A stretch of 64,000 nt of DNA from an uncultured Aquimarina sp. (GTDB lineage Bacteria > Bacteroidota > Bacteroidia > Flavobacteriales > Flavobacteriaceae), in the NCBI GenBank assembly GCA_947502885.1, contig CANNBP010000001.1:558001-622000 (forward strand). Direction: 5' to 3'. Of this stretch, positions 63,334 through 64,000 are shown one piece after another (the first letter of the stretch is position 1; each line of letters begins with the position of its first letter). The position numbers and the translations under genes were made by a program. The notes beneath the pieces are model-generated. The model was not told where the DNA came from. It saw only the letters and a program-made list of their open reading frames with translations, and ran no database searches.

Positions 63334-64000
63334 TTAGTTTTTAACATAAGTATTTAAATACCATTTTTGAAAGCAATAAAATGTCCAAACCTTAAAGGTG
63401 TTATCTTTTCCGTTTAAATGATCATTAACCAATTTTTTTACAGCATCTTCATTAAATATATGCTGAGACTTCAATAAATCATTATCAATACATTGCTCTA
63501 AATCTTGACGTAACCCAGAACGCAACCAATCTCCAACAGGAACACCAAATCCAGATTTTGGCTTATCTAAAAAATCTTTTGAAAAATCATCTTTAAAAGC
63601 AGCTTTAAGAATGTATTTTTTATCCCATCCCTTCATCAAATACCCATCGGGCAATGTATTTGTATAGTTCCATAATTTTTTATTTAAAAAAGGAGCTCTA
63701 CATTCTATAGAACTTAACATACTCGTTCTATCCACTTTTACCAACATATCACCTTCTAAACTCATATGTTTATCAATTGTTCTATATTCGGTTAAATTCT
63801 TTGGAGAATTAATTTTGGTAATATTTTTATAATGACTAAAAGGATTTGCTTCTATCATTTCAGATTTTAAATACGCATTTAAGCTATCTGATGGATATCC
63901 CAATGAAATAATATCCCAGTAATAATTATCAGAATAATCAATTGCATTCAAAATTTTATCAACCTTATATCTTTTCCCTCTTTTATCATGCTTAGGCTTT
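63334..64000 (-). CDS. Asparagine synthetase-like protein, C-terminal part (partial)
   Basis: The frame runs from the right edge (upstream part outside the window) to the stop at 63334. The visible 221 residues are the C-terminal asparagine synthetase domain: IDKHMSLEGDMLVKVDRTSMLSSIECRAPFLNKKLW, then KYILKAAFKDDF and DKPKSGFGVPVGDWLRSGLRQDLEQCI, typical of AsnB-like glutamine-hydrolysing amidotransferases found in exopolysaccharide loci. There they amidate sugars or uronic acids. The TTG at 63951 is not a start; codons continue upstream to the edge. It is coupled to the MBOAT gene. Confidence 0.88.
   Translation of the reverse strand, partial: KPKHDKRGKRYKVDKILNAIDYSDNYYWDIISLGYPSDSLNAYLKSEMIEANPFSHYKNITKINSPKNLTEYRTIDKHMSLEGDMLVKVDRTSMLSSIECRAPFLNKKLWNYTNTLPDGYLMKGWDKKYILKAAFKDDFSKDFLDKPKSGFGVPVGDWLRSGLRQDLEQCIDNDLLKSQHIFNEDAVKKLVNDHLNGKDNTFKVWTFYCFQKWYLNTYVKN

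Noticed and set aside
1..64000. CRISPR arrays, prophage, IS elements, tRNA or rRNA genes
   Set aside because: No regularly spaced repeats, transposase, integrase or phage proteins, or cloverleaf structures were recognised.

Overview
This is an AT-rich chromosomal segment from a bacterium of the Bacteroidota, most likely a marine Flavobacteriaceae close to Aquimarina or its relatives (family-level inference). The evidence is the protein content: a TonB-dependent receptor with a carboxypeptidase-like plug extension, a type IX secretion sorting tail on a metalloprotease, flavobacterial promoter elements (TTG and TAnnTTTG) and many Bacteroidota-type lipoproteins. No tRNA, rRNA, CRISPR array, insertion sequence or prophage was seen.

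Positions 1-34.8 kb are ordinary chromosome. They hold, in order, a partial DUF5117-type metalloprotease, prfB with its programmed +1 frameshift, an ArsC-like reductase, a TonB receptor, fumC, an OmpA/lipocalin lipoprotein pair, an MFS transporter, an M48 peptidase, a WYL regulator with a cation/proton antiporter, pirin, a cysteine biosynthesis pair (serine acetyltransferase and cysteine synthase), a cyclase, recQ, MOSC and TruA-like genes, a LysM protein, and a large secreted M12B-type metalloprotease. After a gene-poor stretch come two tandem copies of a small secreted protein, cmk, an orphan MreB paralogue, lon, and a four-gene operon of ECF sigma factor, anti-sigma-like protein, and two envelope proteins with repetitive beta-structure. 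Several convergent gene pairs share long, near-perfect bidirectional terminators.

Positions 35-64 kb form a surface polysaccharide locus that runs off the right edge. It has a CpsB-type phosphatase, a Wzc kinase and a Wza exporter behind a well-formed promoter, and a bacillosamine-type sugar set (PglF-, PglE-, PglD- and PglC-like). A 13-gene minus-strand operon (58.6 to 45.5 kb) mixes standard parts (GT4 glycosyltransferase, two initiating sugar transferases, CapK-like ligase, ATP-grasp) with an unusual module: an amino-acid-type adenylation enzyme, a free carrier protein, an FAD/NAD(P) oxidoreductase-like protein and three GNAT/FemAB-fold transferases. Two paralogous MBOAT/SGNH O-acylation pairs flank the operon. 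No Wzx flippase or Wzy polymerase is visible, so the locus probably continues beyond 64 kb.

The best candidate for something undescribed is this module, which may activate an amino acid on a carrier protein and attach it to a polysaccharide. Other points of interest are a single-base frameshift in a NeuD-like acetyltransferase inside the operon, a shared dyad motif in the two divergent control regions of the locus, stacked inverted repeats upstream of the wza promoter, and the duplicated small secreted proteins whose promoters were duplicated with them.
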